Shown piece by piece: positions 1-8,990 of a stretch of DNA of 64,000 nucleotides (position 1 is its first letter; each line of letters opens with the position of its first letter). This DNA is from Hahella sp018986435 (lineage in GTDB: Bacteria > Pseudomonadota > Gammaproteobacteria > Pseudomonadales > Oleiphilaceae). The stretch spans positions 1 to 64,000 of the forward strand of contig NZ_CP192738.1 of NCBI RefSeq assembly GCF_050749805.1, read 5' to 3'. Below the pieces are notes generated by a model that did no database searches, was not told the origin of the DNA, and saw only the letters and a program-made list of their open reading frames with translations. The position numbers and the translations under genes were made by a program.

Positions 1-1410
1 TTGGAAGTGACGTCTGAGCTGTGGCATCAATGTCTGGGCTATTTAGAGGACGAGTTGCCAGCACAACAGTTCAACACTTGGTTACGCCCTTTGCAGGCGA
101 AAGGTTCTGAGGAAGAACTGCTTTTGTTTGCGCCAAACCGGTTTGTACTGGACTGGGTTAACGAGAAGTACATTGGCAGGATCAATGAAATTCTCAGTGA
201 ACTGACGTCTCAAAAGGCTCCGCGTATTTCTTTGAAGATTGGCAGCATTGCCGGCAATAACAAAGGAACGCCGGCAAGTAAAGATACGGGAACTGGCGCC
301 GCAAGGGTTACGGCTCCCTCCAAACCTGTTATCGCCGATGTCGCTCCGTCCGGAGAAAGAAACGTCACGGTGGAAGGGGCTATCAAACACGAGAGTTACC
401 TGAATCCTACGTTTACCTTCGAAACCTTTGTTGAAGGTAAATCGAACCAATTAGCGCGGGCGGCCGCCATGCAAGTGGCGGATAATCCGGGTAGCGCCTA
501 TAACCCCCTGTTTTTATATGGTGGGGTAGGTTTAGGGAAAACGCACTTGATGCAGGCGGTAGGTAACGCCATTTTCAAGAAAAACCCCAATGCGAAGATT
601 CTTTATCTGCACTCCGAAAGATTTGTTGCAGATATGGTGAAAGCGTTGCAGCTAAATGCTTTCAACGAGTTCAAGCGCCTCTATCGATCCGTCGATGCGC
701 TGCTGATTGATGATATTCAGTTCTTCGCACGCAAAGAGAGATCTCAGGAAGAGTTTTTCCATACCTTTAATGCCTTGTTGGAAGGCGGTCAGCAGATGAT
801 TCTGACTTGTGACCGTTATCCAAAAGAGATTGATCACATGGAAGAGCGCCTGAAATCCCGCTTCGGTTGGGGACTGACGGTGATGGTTGAGCCGCCTGAA
901 CTGGAAACCCGTGTAGCAATTCTGATGAAGAAGGCGGAACAGGCCAATGTCCATTTAAGCAGTGAGTCCGCTTTTTTTATTGCGCAAAAAATTCGCTCTA
1001 ACGTTCGAGAACTGGAAGGCGCGTTAAAGCTGGTGATTGCAAATGCCCACTTCACTGGACAGGAAATCACGCCGGCGTTTATTCGCGAATGTTTGAAGGA
1101 TCTGCTGGCGCTGCACGAGAAGCAGGTCAGTATCGATAATATCCAGAGAACGGTGGCGGAATATTACAAAATCCGTGTTGCGGATATTTTGTCAAAGCGT
1201 CGCACCCGCTCAATTACCCGTCCAAGGCAGATGGCCATGGCGTTGGCTAAAGAGCTGACTAACCATAGTCTGCCGGAAATCGGCGAGGCGTTTGGGGGAC
1301 GAGATCACACCACGGTATTGCACGCCTGTAAGGTCATGATAGAACTTCAGCAAAACGATCCCACTCTGCGTGACGATTATCAGAATTTTATGCGCATGTT
1401 AACCAGCTAG
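1..1410 (+). CDS. dnaA: Chromosomal replication initiator protein DnaA
   Basis: DnaA binds DnaA boxes at oriC, melts the origin and loads the replicative helicase. The 469-residue protein has all four domains: an N-terminal helicase-loading domain (about 1-80), a low-complexity linker (about 85-130), an AAA+ ATPase with Walker A GGVGLGKTH near 174-182 and Walker B LLIDDIQF near 235, and the C-terminal DNA-binding helix-turn-helix with the signature GGRDHTTVLHACKVM near 432-446. The reading frame opens at base 1 with TTG; a GTG at base 7 is an alternative start. No upstream sequence is in the window, so its promoter and oriC cannot be judged. dnaN follows after 102 bp, the usual order. Confidence 0.98.
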   Translation: MEVTSELWHQCLGYLEDELPAQQFNTWLRPLQAKGSEEELLLFAPNRFVLDWVNEKYIGRINEILSELTSQKAPRISLKIGSIAGNNKGTPASKDTGTGAARVTAPSKPVIADVAPSGERNVTVEGAIKHESYLNPTFTFETFVEGKSNQLARAAAMQVADNPGSAYNPLFLYGGVGLGKTHLMQAVGNAIFKKNPNAKILYLHSERFVADMVKALQLNAFNEFKRLYRSVDALLIDDIQFFARKERSQEEFFHTFNALLEGGQQMILTCDRYPKEIDHMEERLKSRFGWGLTVMVEPPELETRVAILMKKAEQANVHLSSESAFFIAQKIRSNVRELEGALKLVIANAHFTGQEITPAFIRECLKDLLALHEKQVSIDNIQRTVAEYYKIRVADILSKRRTRSITRPRQMAMALAKELTNHSLPEIGEAFGGRDHTTVLHACKVMIELQQNDPTLRDDYQNFMRMLTS

Positions 1411-1512
1411 TTAGGCGAAAATATGCGCCGTCAGCTTGATGGCGACCCAAAGATTTAGTTTAAAATAGCAACATTTTCAGTGATTTAAGAGTTTATAGAA
1501 ACGGGATATTAC

Positions 1513-2616
1513 ATGAAGCTCACTATAACCAGAGAGGCGCTTGTCACGTCATTGCAAATGATTTCTGGGGTGGTTGAAAAACGCCAGACCATGCCTGTGC
1601 TCGCCAACGTATTGCTTGACGCCAGAGACGGAAAGCTGGTTATCACCGGCACAAATATGGAAGTGGAGCTGGTTGCAGAAATTAGCGACGTAAACATTGA
1701 GCATGAATCCAGAATCACCGTTCCCGCCAAGAAATTTACAGATATCTGTCGCGCCCTTCCTGAAGGAGCCGCTATCGGTATTGAACTGAAAGACGGACGT
1801 TTGAACGTTCGTTATGGCAGCAGTCATTTCATATTGTCTACATTGCCTGCGGAACACTTCCCCAATGTGGAAGAAGAACCTGAAAGCGTTAAAGTTATGT
1901 TGCCGCAAAGAGAACTTAAGCGCTTGATTGATGCAACAGCCTTTGCAATGGCCCAGCAGGATGTTCGTTATTATTTGAATGGCATGTTGATGGAGTTGGA
2001 TGAGCAGGGTCTGCGCGCTGTCGCAACAGACGGCCATCGCCTCGCCCTCGCCAATGTGTCCCTTCAAACCGGCGTTATTGAAAAGCGCCAGCCTATCGTA
2101 CCGCGTAAGGGGATTTTGGAGTTAGGTCGTCTTCTTAACGATACAGATGAGTCCTGTACCCTGGTGTTCGGCGATAATCATGTGCGGGCCAGCGTAGGGC
2201 ATTTTACTTTTACATCTAAGTTAATTGACGGAAAATTCCCTGATTATCAAAGAGTTATCCCAAGATCGGGCGATAAGGTGATGATCGCGGACAGGGTCCT
2301 GTTGAAAGGCGTTTTGTCGCGCGCAAGTATCTTGTCACATGAAAGCATCCGTGGCGTACGCCTGCAGTTTGAAGATGGACTGTTAAAAGTATTTGCGAAT
2401 AATCCAGATCAGGAAGAGGCGGAGGATAGCCTGGAAGTCGAATACCCGCATGAAGCACTGCAAATTGGCTTCAACGTCGGTTACCTGATTGACGTGCTTA
2501 ATGCACTGGATGATGAACAGGTCAAAGTGACGCTTTCCAATGCGAATAGCAGCGCTTTGGTGGAAGGCGTCGATACCAGAGACGCTGTGTATGTCGTTAT
2601 GCCTATGAGGCTATAG
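1513..2616 (+). CDS. dnaN: DNA polymerase III beta subunit (sliding clamp)
   Basis: This is the ring-shaped processivity clamp that tethers polymerase III, MutS, ligase and other partners to DNA. Its 367 residues match the family length (about 366), with three repeated clamp domains. It starts MKLTITREAL and ends in the typical VYVVMPMRL tail, which forms part of the client-binding groove. The ATG at 1513 aligns with the family N-terminus. It lies 102 bp downstream of dnaA in the same direction and is probably partly co-transcribed with it. Nothing is odd about the sequence. Confidence 0.98.
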   Translation: MKLTITREALVTSLQMISGVVEKRQTMPVLANVLLDARDGKLVITGTNMEVELVAEISDVNIEHESRITVPAKKFTDICRALPEGAAIGIELKDGRLNVRYGSSHFILSTLPAEHFPNVEEEPESVKVMLPQRELKRLIDATAFAMAQQDVRYYLNGMLMELDEQGLRAVATDGHRLALANVSLQTGVIEKRQPIVPRKGILELGRLLNDTDESCTLVFGDNHVRASVGHFTFTSKLIDGKFPDYQRVIPRSGDKVMIADRVLLKGVLSRASILSHESIRGVRLQFEDGLLKVFANNPDQEEAEDSLEVEYPHEALQIGFNVGYLIDVLNALDDEQVKVTLSNANSSALVEGVDTRDAVYVVMPMRL

Positions 2617-2669
2617 TCAGTTAAACTGATAGCGCCGTGAATCTGTTCGAGTTCGAAAGGTTACGGCGC
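2617..2669 (+). other. Two inverted repeats between dnaN and the AarF-like gene
   Basis: Directly after the dnaN stop there is a perfect 6-bp palindrome, TCAGTT-A-AACTGA (2617-2629). A second repeat, GCGCCGT (2632-2638) and ACGGCGC (2663-2669), encloses a 24-nt loop. Neither is followed by a T tract, so they look like transcript-stabilising or attenuating hairpins rather than clear intrinsic terminators. The function is not known. Confidence 0.4.
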
Positions 2670-2756
2670 GTCGCCCACTTGGGTATGACGCTTGGCAAGG
2701 ATGTATCGCCCCTGAATGCAGACAGAGTTTGAATCTCAGCGAGAGTGGAAAAGCTT

Positions 2757-4034
2757 ATGGGAAAAATTGTTAACGCAGTAAAGGGAGCCGCCAGGATTGG
2801 TCAAACGGCGGCAGTCATATCCAAGGTTGGCCTTGGCTGGTTGAAGGGAAATCGTGCGCCTGCGCCGAAGCTTTTGCGACAGACTTTTGAAGAACTGGGC
2901 GCCACTTATATCAAGCTGGGGCAATTTATCGCCAGTTCGCCAACGTTTTTCCCTGCAGATTATGTTGAAGAGTTTCAGCTGTGTTTGGATAAGACCAAAC
3001 CTCTGCCCTACTCGCAAATCGAGAGAATCCTGAAGGAAGAATTCAAGCGGCCATTGCAGTCGATATATTCGCATATCGACACCAAGCCGTTGGCTTCCGC
3101 ATCCATCGCACAGGTTCACGCGGCGCGTTTGGTGACAGGCGAGGATGTGGTTATCAAGGTTCAGAAGCCAGGCGTTCGCAATGTTCTGCTGACTGATCTG
3201 AATTTTTTGTATGTGGCAGCGCGTGTAGTCGAGTATTTAGCGCCAAAGCTGTCCTGGACGTCGCTATCTGGCATTGTAGAAGAGATACAGCGAACCATGA
3301 TGGAAGAGTGTGATTTCTATCAGGAGGCGGCCAATCTCAAAGAGTTTAGAGAGTTCTTGGTGAATAGCGGCAATGACCAAGCGGTTGTGCCCACTGTATA
3401 TGAGCAGGCTAGCACCATGCGGGTGTTAACCATGGAGCGTTTCTATGGCGTGCCTCTGACAGATCTGGAAACGATTCGCAAATATTGCCCGGATCCAGAG
3501 AAGACGCTGATCACCGCAATGAATACCTGGTTCGCCAGTTTGACGCAGTGCGACTTCTTTCACGCGGATGTTCACGCAGGAAACCTGATGGTGTTGGAAG
3601 ATGGCCGCATCGGTTTTATCGACTTTGGCATCGTGGGGCGTATTGGCGCTGGAACCTGGCAGGCGGTGTCTGATTTCATCACGGCGATAATGATGGGTAA
3701 TTTCCACGGTATGGCTGACGCTATGTCGCGAATCGGCATCACCAAGACTCAATTAAGCGTGGATGACCTCGCAGCGGATATCGCAGACGTCTACAAAAAA
3801 ATGGATGCGATGACGCCTGATATGCCGCCGATATATTACGACCAGCAAACTGGCGATGATGAAGTTAACAATATTCTGATGGATCTGGTGAAAATCGGTG
3901 AGCAGCACGGTTTGCACTTTCCTAGGGAGTTTGCGTTGCTGCTAAAACAGTTTTTGTATTTCGACCGTTATGTACATGTGCTGGCCCCAGAGCTGGATAT
4001 GTTTATGGATGAAAGGCTCAGCCTGATTCAATAA
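2757..4034 (+). CDS. ABC1/AarF (UbiB)-family kinase-like protein
   Basis: Member of the ABC1/ADCK/UbiB atypical kinase family; relatives support ubiquinone biosynthesis or lipid transport. Visible family marks are the KxGQ motif (YIKLGQF), the alanine-rich loop that replaces a P-loop (ASASIAQVHAA), the lysine strand VVIKVQKPGV, the catalytic-loop-like HADVHAGNLM and the metal-binding DFG (GFIDFGIVGRI). At about 425 residues it lacks the C-terminal transmembrane helices of E. coli UbiB (546 residues), so it is a soluble-type paralogue rather than UbiB itself. I chose ATG 2757, preceded by a GGAA about 7 nt upstream, over a GTG at 2745. It sits between dnaN and recF, where it is not standard. 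Confidence 0.85.
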   Translation: MGKIVNAVKGAARIGQTAAVISKVGLGWLKGNRAPAPKLLRQTFEELGATYIKLGQFIASSPTFFPADYVEEFQLCLDKTKPLPYSQIERILKEEFKRPLQSIYSHIDTKPLASASIAQVHAARLVTGEDVVIKVQKPGVRNVLLTDLNFLYVAARVVEYLAPKLSWTSLSGIVEEIQRTMMEECDFYQEAANLKEFREFLVNSGNDQAVVPTVYEQASTMRVLTMERFYGVPLTDLETIRKYCPDPEKTLITAMNTWFASLTQCDFFHADVHAGNLMVLEDGRIGFIDFGIVGRIGAGTWQAVSDFITAIMMGNFHGMADAMSRIGITKTQLSVDDLAADIADVYKKMDAMTPDMPPIYYDQQTGDDEVNNILMDLVKIGEQHGLHFPREFALLLKQFLYFDRYVHVLAPELDMFMDERLSLIQ

Positions 4035-4059
4035 CGGCGGTTCACTTGCGTAGTTAAAG

Positions 4060-4090
4060 AACCTAGCACATTGTTGTGTTAGGTTTTTTT
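4060..4090 (+). terminator. Intrinsic terminator after the AarF-like gene
   Basis: AACCTAGCACA (4060-4070) pairs with TGTGTTAGGTT (4075-4085) with one G-T wobble across a 4-nt loop, and the stem runs into a T7 tract. It ends transcription from the dnaA-dnaN-AarF block and separates it from marC. Confidence 0.8.
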
Positions 4091-4106
4091 GTTTAAGGGG
4101 AAGTTG

Positions 4107-4709
4107 ATGGATATCGTATCCGCGTTGACCTTGTTAATCGTGGTCATGGACCCATTGGGAAATATTCCTTTGTTCTTGAGTATTCTTGAGCGGGTGGACG
4201 TCAAGAGAAGAAAGAAAGTATTGTTCAGAGAACTGCTGATCGCTTTGGCGATTCTGCTGGTGTTCTTGTTCTGTGGACAGTACTTGCTCAAGATATTCAG
4301 CCTAAGCAAAGAGTCCGTAGGCATCGCTGGCGCTATCGTATTATTTATCATTGCATTGCGTATGATCTTCCCCGCTAAGCGGGAGTGGCTTGAAGACCTC
4401 CCTGATGGCGAGCCTTTTATCGTGCCGTTGGCGATCCCCTTTGTGGCGGGTCCCTCAGCCTTGGCGACCTTGATTCTGATTTCCACCCGGGAACCGGAAA
4501 GAATGATGGATTGGTCTATCGTGGTATTGTTGGCTTGGTCCGTCACCGCCGTCACGCTGATGAGTTCCACCTTTTTATATAGAGTACTCCGCAAGCGAGG
4601 CATCATCGCCATAGAGCGTCTTATGGGGATGCTGTTGATCGCGGTATCGGTAGAGATGTTCCTGATGGGCTTACAGCCTCTATTGACTAAATTGACCCAC
4701 GTATCCTGA
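4107..4709 (+). CDS. MarC-family integral membrane protein
   Basis: A roughly 200-residue protein with about six hydrophobic helices, beginning MDIVSALTLLIVVMDPLGNIPLFLSIL. The early MDPLGN motif and the mid-protein PLAIPFVAGPSALATLIL stretch are characteristic of the MarC/UPF0056 family. The biochemical role of this inner-membrane family is not established, and the old multiple-antibiotic-resistance link was withdrawn. A TTG in frame at 4089 lies within the preceding terminator's T tract, whereas ATG 4107 has AAGGGG 6 nt upstream, so 4107 is the start. recF begins 16 bp after the stop and is probably co-transcribed. Confidence 0.85.
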   Translation: MDIVSALTLLIVVMDPLGNIPLFLSILERVDVKRRKKVLFRELLIALAILLVFLFCGQYLLKIFSLSKESVGIAGAIVLFIIALRMIFPAKREWLEDLPDGEPFIVPLAIPFVAGPSALATLILISTREPERMMDWSIVVLLAWSVTAVTLMSSTFLYRVLRKRGIIAIERLMGMLLIAVSVEMFLMGLQPLLTKLTHVS

Positions 4710-4724
4710 CGTTGGATTGTTGGA

Positions 4725-5852
4725 ATGGGTCTTAGTCGTATTGCATTCACCAACTTGCGTAATATTTCCAGCCTGAAGTTGGATACCTCTGCGAGATTAC
4801 TGTTATTTCACGGGAATAACGGAAGTGGAAAAAGTAGTCTTTTGGAAGGCGTTTACCTGCTGGGACGGGGGGCGTCATTTCGTACTAAGGAACTGGATTA
4901 CGCTGTTTCACATCTATCTGATGAAATGGTCTGTTTTGGCGAAGCCGTCAATGAAGACGCCGGCAAATCATTCCGCATTGGCGTCAGCCGTCAAAAGACA
5001 GGCAAACTAACCAGAGTCAGAATCAACGGCGAGAGCGCCAGAACCTTGTCTGAGCTGGCGGCGGCCCTCCCTATCTTGATTGTTACTCCTGATACCTTTG
5101 GGTTTATTAATGGAGGCCCAGGGGAAAGAAGGCGCTTTGTTGACTGGGGAGTGTTTCACGTGGAACACCAATTCAAAGTGGTCTGGCAGAACTGGCGCAA
5201 ATTGCTATTGCAAAGGAATAAATTGCTGAAAAGTGGTAATATTAGCCGTTCTGAGTTAAGTGCATGGGACAACCAATACGTAGCGTATTCAGACGAGATA
5301 AGCCGTTATAGAGACGCCTACTTCGCTGAATTGAAGGAAATTCTCATCGAATCTCTGAAAGAGTCCAGTGAGCAAACCAGGGATATTGGCGACAAGCTGA
5401 CGATTACGCTTAGCAATGGCTGGTATCAGAATGATGTTATTCACATGGAGCAACTGGCTTCGTCAGTCGAAAGCGACGTAAAAAAGGGATTCACGACTTT
5501 AGGCCCACACCGGGCGGATATTAAGGTAAAGGTCGGTGGAGTTCACGCGAAGGAAGTGTTATCAAGAGGTCAGCAAAAAACCTTGATAACCCACCTGTAC
5601 TTATCACAATTGGAAATATTACGGCGGCGGACAAATCAAAGGCCCATTGTGCTGATTGATGATGTTGGAGCGGAGCTGGATACCGGAAATCAGGTAACAC
5701 TGTTAACGAGAATGTTGGAGAAAGGGGCCCAGGTGTTTGTGACGGTCCTGGATAAACAGCAGTCAGAATATTTGTTCGGCCATTTTAATCAAGAATACGA
5801 CACGCAAATGTTTCACGTGGAACAGGGTGCTGTCACCAAAGTCCACAATTAG
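4725..5852 (+). CDS. recF: DNA replication and repair protein RecF
   Basis: RecF is an SMC-like ATPase that loads RecA at gapped DNA with RecO and RecR. The 375-residue protein has Walker A GNNGSGKSS near residues 30-38, the ABC signature LSRGQQKT near 283-290 and Walker B IVLIDDVGAELD near 307-318, all intact. It sits upstream of gyrB, the classical position. Unusually, two exact parS sequences are embedded in the coding region; both are read in the frame that gives the peptide FHVE (FHVEHQ and FHVEQG), so the second, close to the C-terminus, shapes the protein tail. Confidence 0.97.
   Translation: MGLSRIAFTNLRNISSLKLDTSARLLLFHGNNGSGKSSLLEGVYLLGRGASFRTKELDYAVSHLSDEMVCFGEAVNEDAGKSFRIGVSRQKTGKLTRVRINGESARTLSELAAALPILIVTPDTFGFINGGPGERRRFVDWGVFHVEHQFKVVWQNWRKLLLQRNKLLKSGNISRSELSAWDNQYVAYSDEISRYRDAYFAELKEILIESLKESSEQTRDIGDKLTITLSNGWYQNDVIHMEQLASSVESDVKKGFTTLGPHRADIKVKVGGVHAKEVLSRGQQKTLITHLYLSQLEILRRRTNQRPIVLIDDVGAELDTGNQVTLLTRMLEKGAQVFVTVLDKQQSEYLFGHFNQEYDTQMFHVEQGAVTKVHN
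5152..5167 (+). promoter_or_regulatory. parS: parS site 1 (ParB-binding centromere) within recF
   Basis: The 16-bp sequence TGTTTCACGTGGAACA matches the bacterial chromosomal parS consensus TGTTNCACGTGNAACA at every position. It lies within recF, about 5 kb from dnaA, where parS sites cluster in many bacteria. ParB binds the site, spreads on flanking DNA and works with ParA and SMC in origin segregation. parA and parB are not in the window. Confidence 0.92.
5809..5824 (+). promoter_or_regulatory. parS: parS site 2 (ParB-binding centromere) within recF
   Basis: A second copy of exactly the same 16-bp parS sequence, in the same orientation, lies 657 bp after the first and 29 bp before the recF stop. 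Two identical copies of a 16-mer in one gene cannot reasonably be chance, and both match the ParB consensus perfectly. Confidence 0.92.
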
Positions 5853-5875
5853 CGTGTGACGGTTAGGAGAGATAT

Positions 5876-8293
5876 ATGTCCTCATCGGGAAATTATGATT
5901 CCTCAAGCATCAAAGTGTTAAAAGGCCTGGATGCGGTAAGAAAGCGTCCAGGTATGTACATTGGCGACACTGACGATGGCACCGGTCTTCACCACATGGT
6001 GTTCGAGGTCGTTGATAACTCTATCGACGAAGCCTTGGCCGGACACTGTAAAGAAGTGAAGATCACGATTCACGCTGATGAATCAATCACGGTTAGCGAT
6101 GATGGCCGTGGCATCCCTGTCGATATCCACGAAGAAATGGGCGTCTCCGCCGCAGAAGTTATCATGACGATGCTGCACGCTGGCGGTAAATTCGACGACA
6201 ACAGCTATAAAGTATCCGGCGGTCTGCACGGTGTGGGCGTATCAGTTGTTAACGCGCTTTCAAAAGAACTGCGCCTGACTATTCGCCGTGACAACAAAGT
6301 GCATGAGCAAGTTTATAAGCATGGCGTACCACAAGCGCCTTTATCTGTGGTTGGCGAAACTGACCGTTCAGGTACGGAAGTTCACTTCTTCCCTTCCGCA
6401 GAAACGTTTAACAATATCGAATTCCACTACGATATTCTGGCTAAGCGTCTGCGCGAACTCGCCTTCTTGAACTCTGGCGTTAAGATCACGTTGCACGATG
6501 AGCGCTCTGCAAAAACAGAAACCTTCGAATATGAAGGTGGACTAAGAGCCTTCGTTGAGTATCTCAACCAGACCAAAAACCCGATTAACAAAGTGTTCCA
6601 CTTCCTGAAAGAAAGAGAAGACGGCATTACTGTAGAAGTGTCACTGCAGTGGAATGACTCCTTCCAGGAAAATATTTTCTGCTTTACCAACAATATTCCT
6701 CAGCGTGACGGCGGCACTCACTTGGCTGGTTTTAGAGCCGCCCTCACCCGCTCTCTTAACAGCTACATTGAAAAAGAGAGCATGCTGAAAAAGACCAAAG
6801 TGGCTACCTCTGGCGACGACGCGCGTGAAGGTTTGACTGCGATCATTTCTGTTAAAGTGCCTGATCCCAAGTTCTCTTCTCAGACCAAAGATAAGCTGGT
6901 TTCCTCTGAAGTTAAGACTGCGGTTGAGCAGGAAATGAATACTCACTTCGCAGACTTCCTGGCGGAAAACCCCCAGGACGCGAAGAACGTAGTCAACAAA
7001 ATGATCGATGCGGCTCGCGCCAGGGAAGCTGCCAGAAAAGCCCGTGAAATGACCCGTCGTAAAGGAGCCCTCGATATCGCTGGATTGCCAGGTAAACTGG
7101 CTGACTGCCAAGAGAAAGATCCTGCTCTTTCTGAACTGTACATAGTGGAGGGTGACTCGGCGGGTGGTTCCGCCAAGCAGGGGCGTGATCGTAAGACCCA
7201 GGCTATTCTGCCGTTGAAAGGTAAGATCCTGAACGTGGAAAAGGCCCGCTTCGACAAGATGCTGTCTTCCGCTGAAGTTGGCACCCTGATTACAGCCCTG
7301 GGCTGTGGTATTGGTCGTGAAGAGTTTGATGTAAACAAGTTGCGCTATCACAGCATCATCATCATGACGGATGCGGATGTGGACGGCTCGCACATTCGTA
7401 CCTTGCTGCTGACCTTCTTCTTCAGACAAATGCGCGAAATCATCGAGAACGGCCACGTTTATATTGCGATGCCTCCTTTGTACAAGGTGAAAAGAGGTAA
7501 GCAGGAACAGTACGTTAAAGATGAGAAAGCGCTCCAGCAGTACCTGACACAGAGCGCGCTTGAGAACACGCAGTTGTTTGTAAATCCAGAGGCTCCGCCC
7601 ATTATCGGGACTGCGCTGGAGACGCTGGTGACAGACTACCGTACGGCGACAGGCGTCATTGATCGTATGTCCAGAGCCTACCCCAAAGGCGTGCTGAATC
7701 AGCTTCTTTACGTGCCTCGATTGACGCAGGAGCAACTCAAAGATAAAGCCGCCGTTGAAGGCTGGGTCGCCTTGCTGAATGAGAAGCTGGGCTATGACAA
7801 CAGCACTGGCAATAACTACGTTATCAGCGCTGTGGAAGATGCTGAAAGAAGCCTGTTCCTGCCTCAGGTGGAGTTGGTTCAGCATGGTGTGGACTATAAA
7901 TACACCTTCAACCAAGACTTCTTTGGCTCCAGCTCTTACGCCAATATTGCCGATATGTCCGAGAAACTGGATGGTCTGGTTGAGGCTGGCGCTTATGTGA
8001 AGCGGGGTGAAAAGACACAGGCTATCGAGACTTTTGACGACTCATTGGTCTGGTTGATGAAGGAAGCCCAGCGCGGTTTGAACATCCAGCGCTATAAAGG
8101 ACTGGGCGAAATGAACCCTGAGCAGCTGTGGGAAACCACCATGGACCCTGCCGTACGTCGCATGATGAAAGTTACTATCGAGGACGCGATCGCTGCGGAT
8201 CAGATCTTTAATACATTGATGGGCGATGATGTTGAACCTCGTCGTGATTTCATCCAGACCAACGCGCTGTCTGTTATGAATCTGGACGTGTAA
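5876..8293 (+). CDS. gyrB: DNA gyrase subunit B
   Basis: ATPase subunit of the type II topoisomerase that introduces negative supercoils, and the target of coumarin antibiotics. Its 805 residues match the gammaproteobacterial long form. It contains the GHKL ATPase (EVVDNSIDEALAG, DDGRGIPVD, GGLHGVGVSVVNALS), the transducer, the TOPRIM domain (EGDSAGGSAKQGRDR, then the metal site DADVDGSHI) and the C-terminal QRYKGLGEMNPEQLW motif. ATG 5876 has AGGAG 6-7 nt upstream. It follows recF by 23 bp and is closed by a strong terminator. Confidence 0.98.
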   Translation: MSSSGNYDSSSIKVLKGLDAVRKRPGMYIGDTDDGTGLHHMVFEVVDNSIDEALAGHCKEVKITIHADESITVSDDGRGIPVDIHEEMGVSAAEVIMTMLHAGGKFDDNSYKVSGGLHGVGVSVVNALSKELRLTIRRDNKVHEQVYKHGVPQAPLSVVGETDRSGTEVHFFPSAETFNNIEFHYDILAKRLRELAFLNSGVKITLHDERSAKTETFEYEGGLRAFVEYLNQTKNPINKVFHFLKEREDGITVEVSLQWNDSFQENIFCFTNNIPQRDGGTHLAGFRAALTRSLNSYIEKESMLKKTKVATSGDDAREGLTAIISVKVPDPKFSSQTKDKLVSSEVKTAVEQEMNTHFADFLAENPQDAKNVVNKMIDAARAREAARKAREMTRRKGALDIAGLPGKLADCQEKDPALSELYIVEGDSAGGSAKQGRDRKTQAILPLKGKILNVEKARFDKMLSSAEVGTLITALGCGIGREEFDVNKLRYHSIIIMTDADVDGSHIRTLLLTFFFRQMREIIENGHVYIAMPPLYKVKRGKQEQYVKDEKALQQYLTQSALENTQLFVNPEAPPIIGTALETLVTDYRTATGVIDRMSRAYPKGVLNQLLYVPRLTQEQLKDKAAVEGWVALLNEKLGYDNSTGNNYVISAVEDAERSLFLPQVELVQHGVDYKYTFNQDFFGSSSYANIADMSEKLDGLVEAGAYVKRGEKTQAIETFDDSLVWLMKEAQRGLNIQRYKGLGEMNPEQLWETTMDPAVRRMMKVTIEDAIAADQIFNTLMGDDVEPRRDFIQTNALSVMNLDV

Positions 8294-8315
8294 CTAATCC
8301 CCCCTCTCTAATAGT

Positions 8316-8345
8316 AAAAAGGGCTGCAATCGCAGCCCTTTTTTT
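8316..8345. terminator. Bidirectional intrinsic terminator after gyrB
   Basis: GGGCTGC-AATC-GCAGCCC (8321-8338) is a perfect 7-bp stem flanked by A5 on the left and T7 on the right. It terminates gyrB on the plus strand. Read from the minus strand, it also serves the P-loop gene ending at 8358. Confidence 0.92.
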
Positions 8346-8357
8346 CTCCATCGTTTG

Positions 8358-8885
8358 TTAAGAGCCCCATGAAAGCAGGCAGCTCTCCATCTCTTTCGGA
8401 GAACGAATCCGAATAAAGCGGATGTGAGCGTATCGCGGATCTCTCATTATCGACAGGTACTTTTTGCGGTTTTTCTTATAGGTAGTCATGGTCCAGAGGA
8501 CGATGGAGTCCCTGCTGAACAGCTTGCGTAGAGATTCTTTATTGCCTGTACCCGCCCAAAGTTCCCTTTTTGTGATGATGCGGGTTAGTGCTCTTCTGAT
8601 TGCCTGAAAGAGTGTGCGTGGGAAAGAGTAGTCTATCCAAACGACTATCTGAGCCCTCTCCCATTTCAACTGAATTCTGCTGTTGTAATTACCGTCCAAT
8701 ATCCAGTTTTCTTGCTGCAGCGCCTGCGCAACCCGGGCGCTGAAGATCTCTTCTGGATGGTTTCGCCAGTCTGCTCCCCAATATAGGGCGTCCATTTCTA
8801 TATAAGGAATGTCGAGCTTTTCTGACAGCCTTTTACTGAAGGTGGACTTCCCACTGCCACTGGTCCCAATTACGTTAATTCTCAT
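8358..8885 (-). CDS. P-loop kinase-like NTPase (adenylate kinase/FlaR type)
   Basis: A 175-residue protein with an N-terminal Walker A GTSGSGKST directly after the first strand (MRINVIG), followed by a DALYWGADWR segment and an IVVWIDYSFPRTLFQAIRRA stretch. This layout is that of the small nucleoside/shikimate-kinase-like family annotated as adenylate kinase-like or DNA topology modulation protein FlaR. The real substrate is unknown. Start ATG 8885 has AAGGAG 5 nt upstream and is better than the GTG two codons earlier. Base composition is more AT-rich than the gyrase block or the ABC operon. It shares the terminator with gyrB. Confidence 0.75.
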   Translation of the reverse strand: MRINVIGTSGSGKSTFSKRLSEKLDIPYIEMDALYWGADWRNHPEEIFSARVAQALQQENWILDGNYNSRIQLKWERAQIVVWIDYSFPRTLFQAIRRALTRIITKRELWAGTGNKESLRKLFSRDSIVLWTMTTYKKNRKKYLSIMRDPRYAHIRFIRIRSPKEMESCLLSWGS

Positions 8886-8990
8886 CTTCACTCCTTATAT
8901 TCAGAAAAGGTTAAACAGGGGTGAAGCAACGCGGGAGAGGATTATATATTAGGTGTCACGACGAGTAGACGAGAACTAGGAGAATAAACT

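Noticed and set aside
4079..4753. 224-codon minus-strand frame
   Set aside because: Antisense to marC, which has clear helices and family motifs; the minus frame is rich in Ile/Asn/Lys of shadow type.
6641..7915. 424-codon open frame on the minus strand
   Set aside because: Antisense to gyrB; no protein-like composition.
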